A stretch of DNA of 8,134 nucleotides from Bacillota bacterium (GTDB taxonomy: Bacteria; Bacillota; Clostridia; Christensenellales; Aristaeellaceae): the NCBI GenBank assembly GCA_009787135.1, contig WRGP01000164.1:1-8134 (forward strand), in the 5' to 3' direction. The notes under the pieces were generated by a model. It worked only from the letters and a program-made list of their open reading frames with translations. It was not told where the DNA came from and searched no databases. Positions 7,329 through 8,134 of the stretch are shown one piece after another. The position numbers and the translations under genes are program-made. The stretch's first letter is position 1, and every line of letters starts with the position of its first letter.

Positions 7329-8134
7329 CTATTGGCCAAACAGCGCGGCGAGCCTCTCCCAAAAACTTAGCTGTTCTGCGGCCAATGCCGTACCGTTATC
7401 ATCCCTAGGCTTTTCAATGCCCTGGGCCTTGAAAACAAACTGCACAAAACCGGTGCTTTCGTTCCTGGCGGACGTGAAGGATATCGCTTCAAACGCATCC
7501 CCCGTATACGCCTTGATTATATTGTCAAGCTCCGTTTTCAATCGCTCCGGCAGGCCCGAGGCCTTGTCCGCCAGTTGGCTTGCGCCTTCGCCAAGGCTCG
7601 CCAAGCCGGCGTTAAGCTCGGTATAGCCGGCGGCCAAGGCTTCTACCCCTTCCGTGTACGCCAGCAATCCGCTATGAAATTCCGCGTAGCTTTGCGAAAG
7701 GGTTGATAGCCCCTCCGAGATCTGTTCCGGAACATTCAAGGCAGACGACGCGTACGTGAGCAGCGACAGAGCGCTCTGAATCTGCGCGGCCGCGTCCGCA
7801 AGCCGCGCGGAGTTTGCGCCCAATTGAGATAATTCCTCCCCGGAATCAGGGGCGTCTTCCGGGGAATGCGCAGCGTCCGGCTTCATTCCGGCGGCGCCAT
7901 CTTTCAATTTGCCAACCCCCTCGTTCAGCTGCGAAATCGCTTGCGACAGTTGGATAAAATCGTCCTCTAAACCGCTTATGTCGGGAAGCTCCACGCGCAT
8001 GGAGAAGGGTATTGCGGTGATATCGATGCCCGCCATTTCAAAATCTCGCACATCCGCCGTCACGGTGATATTTGCGTCGTTCCCGGGCAGGATGGTGAAA
8101 GCGAGGGCGCGGCTCTTGCCAGCCATGGCGGGGG
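7329..8134 (-). CDS. X-X-X-Leu-X-X-Gly heptad-repeat protein, C-terminal part, 5' end off the window
   Basis: The last 267 codons of a larger protein, ending at TAG (7329-7331). The frame is open to the right edge. The ATG at 8124-8126 is unlikely to be the start: the sequence after it, AFTILPGNDANITVTADVRDFEM, looks like the inner part of an extracytoplasmic beta-rich domain. I recall similar clostridial proteins with a signal peptide and a few hundred more residues upstream. Counting from that Met, residues 61-81 and 137-192 are glycine/leucine heptads of the kind seen in YhgE/Pip-type and related envelope proteins, separated by an acidic, proline-containing linker (about 83-98) and an Ala/Ser/Leu-rich helix. 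The C-terminus (TGFVQFVFKAQGIE, then FWERLAALFGQ) has no membrane segment in view. Function is unknown; an envelope or secretion-linked role is inference. It is convergent with the DUF2207 gene and so a separate transcription unit. Confidence 0.8.
   Translation of the reverse strand, partial: PAMAGKSRALAFTILPGNDANITVTADVRDFEMAGIDITAIPFSMRVELPDISGLEDDFIQLSQAISQLNEGVGKLKDGAAGMKPDAAHSPEDAPDSGEELSQLGANSARLADAAAQIQSALSLLTYASSALNVPEQISEGLSTLSQSYAEFHSGLLAYTEGVEALAAGYTELNAGLASLGEGASQLADKASGLPERLKTELDNIIKAYTGDAFEAISFTSARNESTGFVQFVFKAQGIEKPRDDNGTALAAEQLSFWERLAALFGQ
7551..7718 (-). repeat. Eight contiguous protein heptads (x-x-Gly-x-x-x-Leu)
   Basis: Fifty-six codons read as eight uninterrupted seven-residue units: SEGLSTL, SQSYAEF, HSGLLAY, TEGVEAL, AAGYTEL, NAGLASL, GEGASQL, ADKASGL. 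Position 7 is always Leu or aromatic, and position 3 is Gly in five of eight. Three more units (SQAISQL, NEGVGKL, KDGAAGM) lie at 7884-7946. The pattern predicts a long helical or coiled-coil stalk with small residues on one face. The repeat is at protein level; the DNA copies are diverged. Confidence 0.85.

Noticed and set aside
1..8134. A new defence, mobile or toxin-antitoxin system
   Set aside because: Every gene of substance belongs to a recognisable housekeeping or envelope family; I found no transposase, integrase, direct-repeat array, paired small genes or base-composition break.

Overview
The window is ordinary chromosomal DNA from a GC-rich bacterium, most likely an anaerobic Clostridia-type Firmicute (inference). 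The signs are strong AGGAGG-type ribosome binding sites, a selenium-dependent molybdenum hydroxylase gene paired with mocA, a TIGR02289-type M3 oligopeptidase, a DUF2207 membrane protein and an X-X-X-Leu-X-X-Gly heptad-repeat envelope-type protein. Together these resemble gut Clostridia. No RNA gene, insertion sequence, CRISPR array or phage gene was found.

Layout. Bases 1-2127 hold the 3' part of a selenium-dependent xanthine dehydrogenase-type molybdenum hydroxylase; its N-terminus, probably a fused 2Fe-2S domain, lies off the left edge. It overlaps by 4 bases (ATGA) a mocA-type molybdenum cofactor cytidylyltransferase (2124-2693). After a 229-base gap come three closely spaced plus-strand genes: an M3 zinc oligopeptidase (2923-4614), a D-2-hydroxyacid dehydrogenase (4628-5563) and a DUF2207 membrane protein (5598-7251). 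The DUF2207 gene is interrupted by a frameshift at a tandem 8-base duplication. On the minus strand, convergent with these, is the C-terminal part of a heptad-repeat protein (7329 to the right edge).

How the genes fit together. The first two form a clear functional pair: MocA makes the cytosine dinucleotide form of the molybdenum cofactor that hydroxylases of this class use, and the overlap implies coupled translation. The next three are spaced like an operon (13- and 34-base gaps), but no shared pathway is evident. The minus-strand gene is a separate unit.

I see no convincing new multi-gene system. The points most worth a second look are the DUF2207 frameshift, the regular glycine/leucine heptads of the minus-strand protein, a changed loop in MocA, and a changed cofactor-selecting residue in the dehydrogenase.
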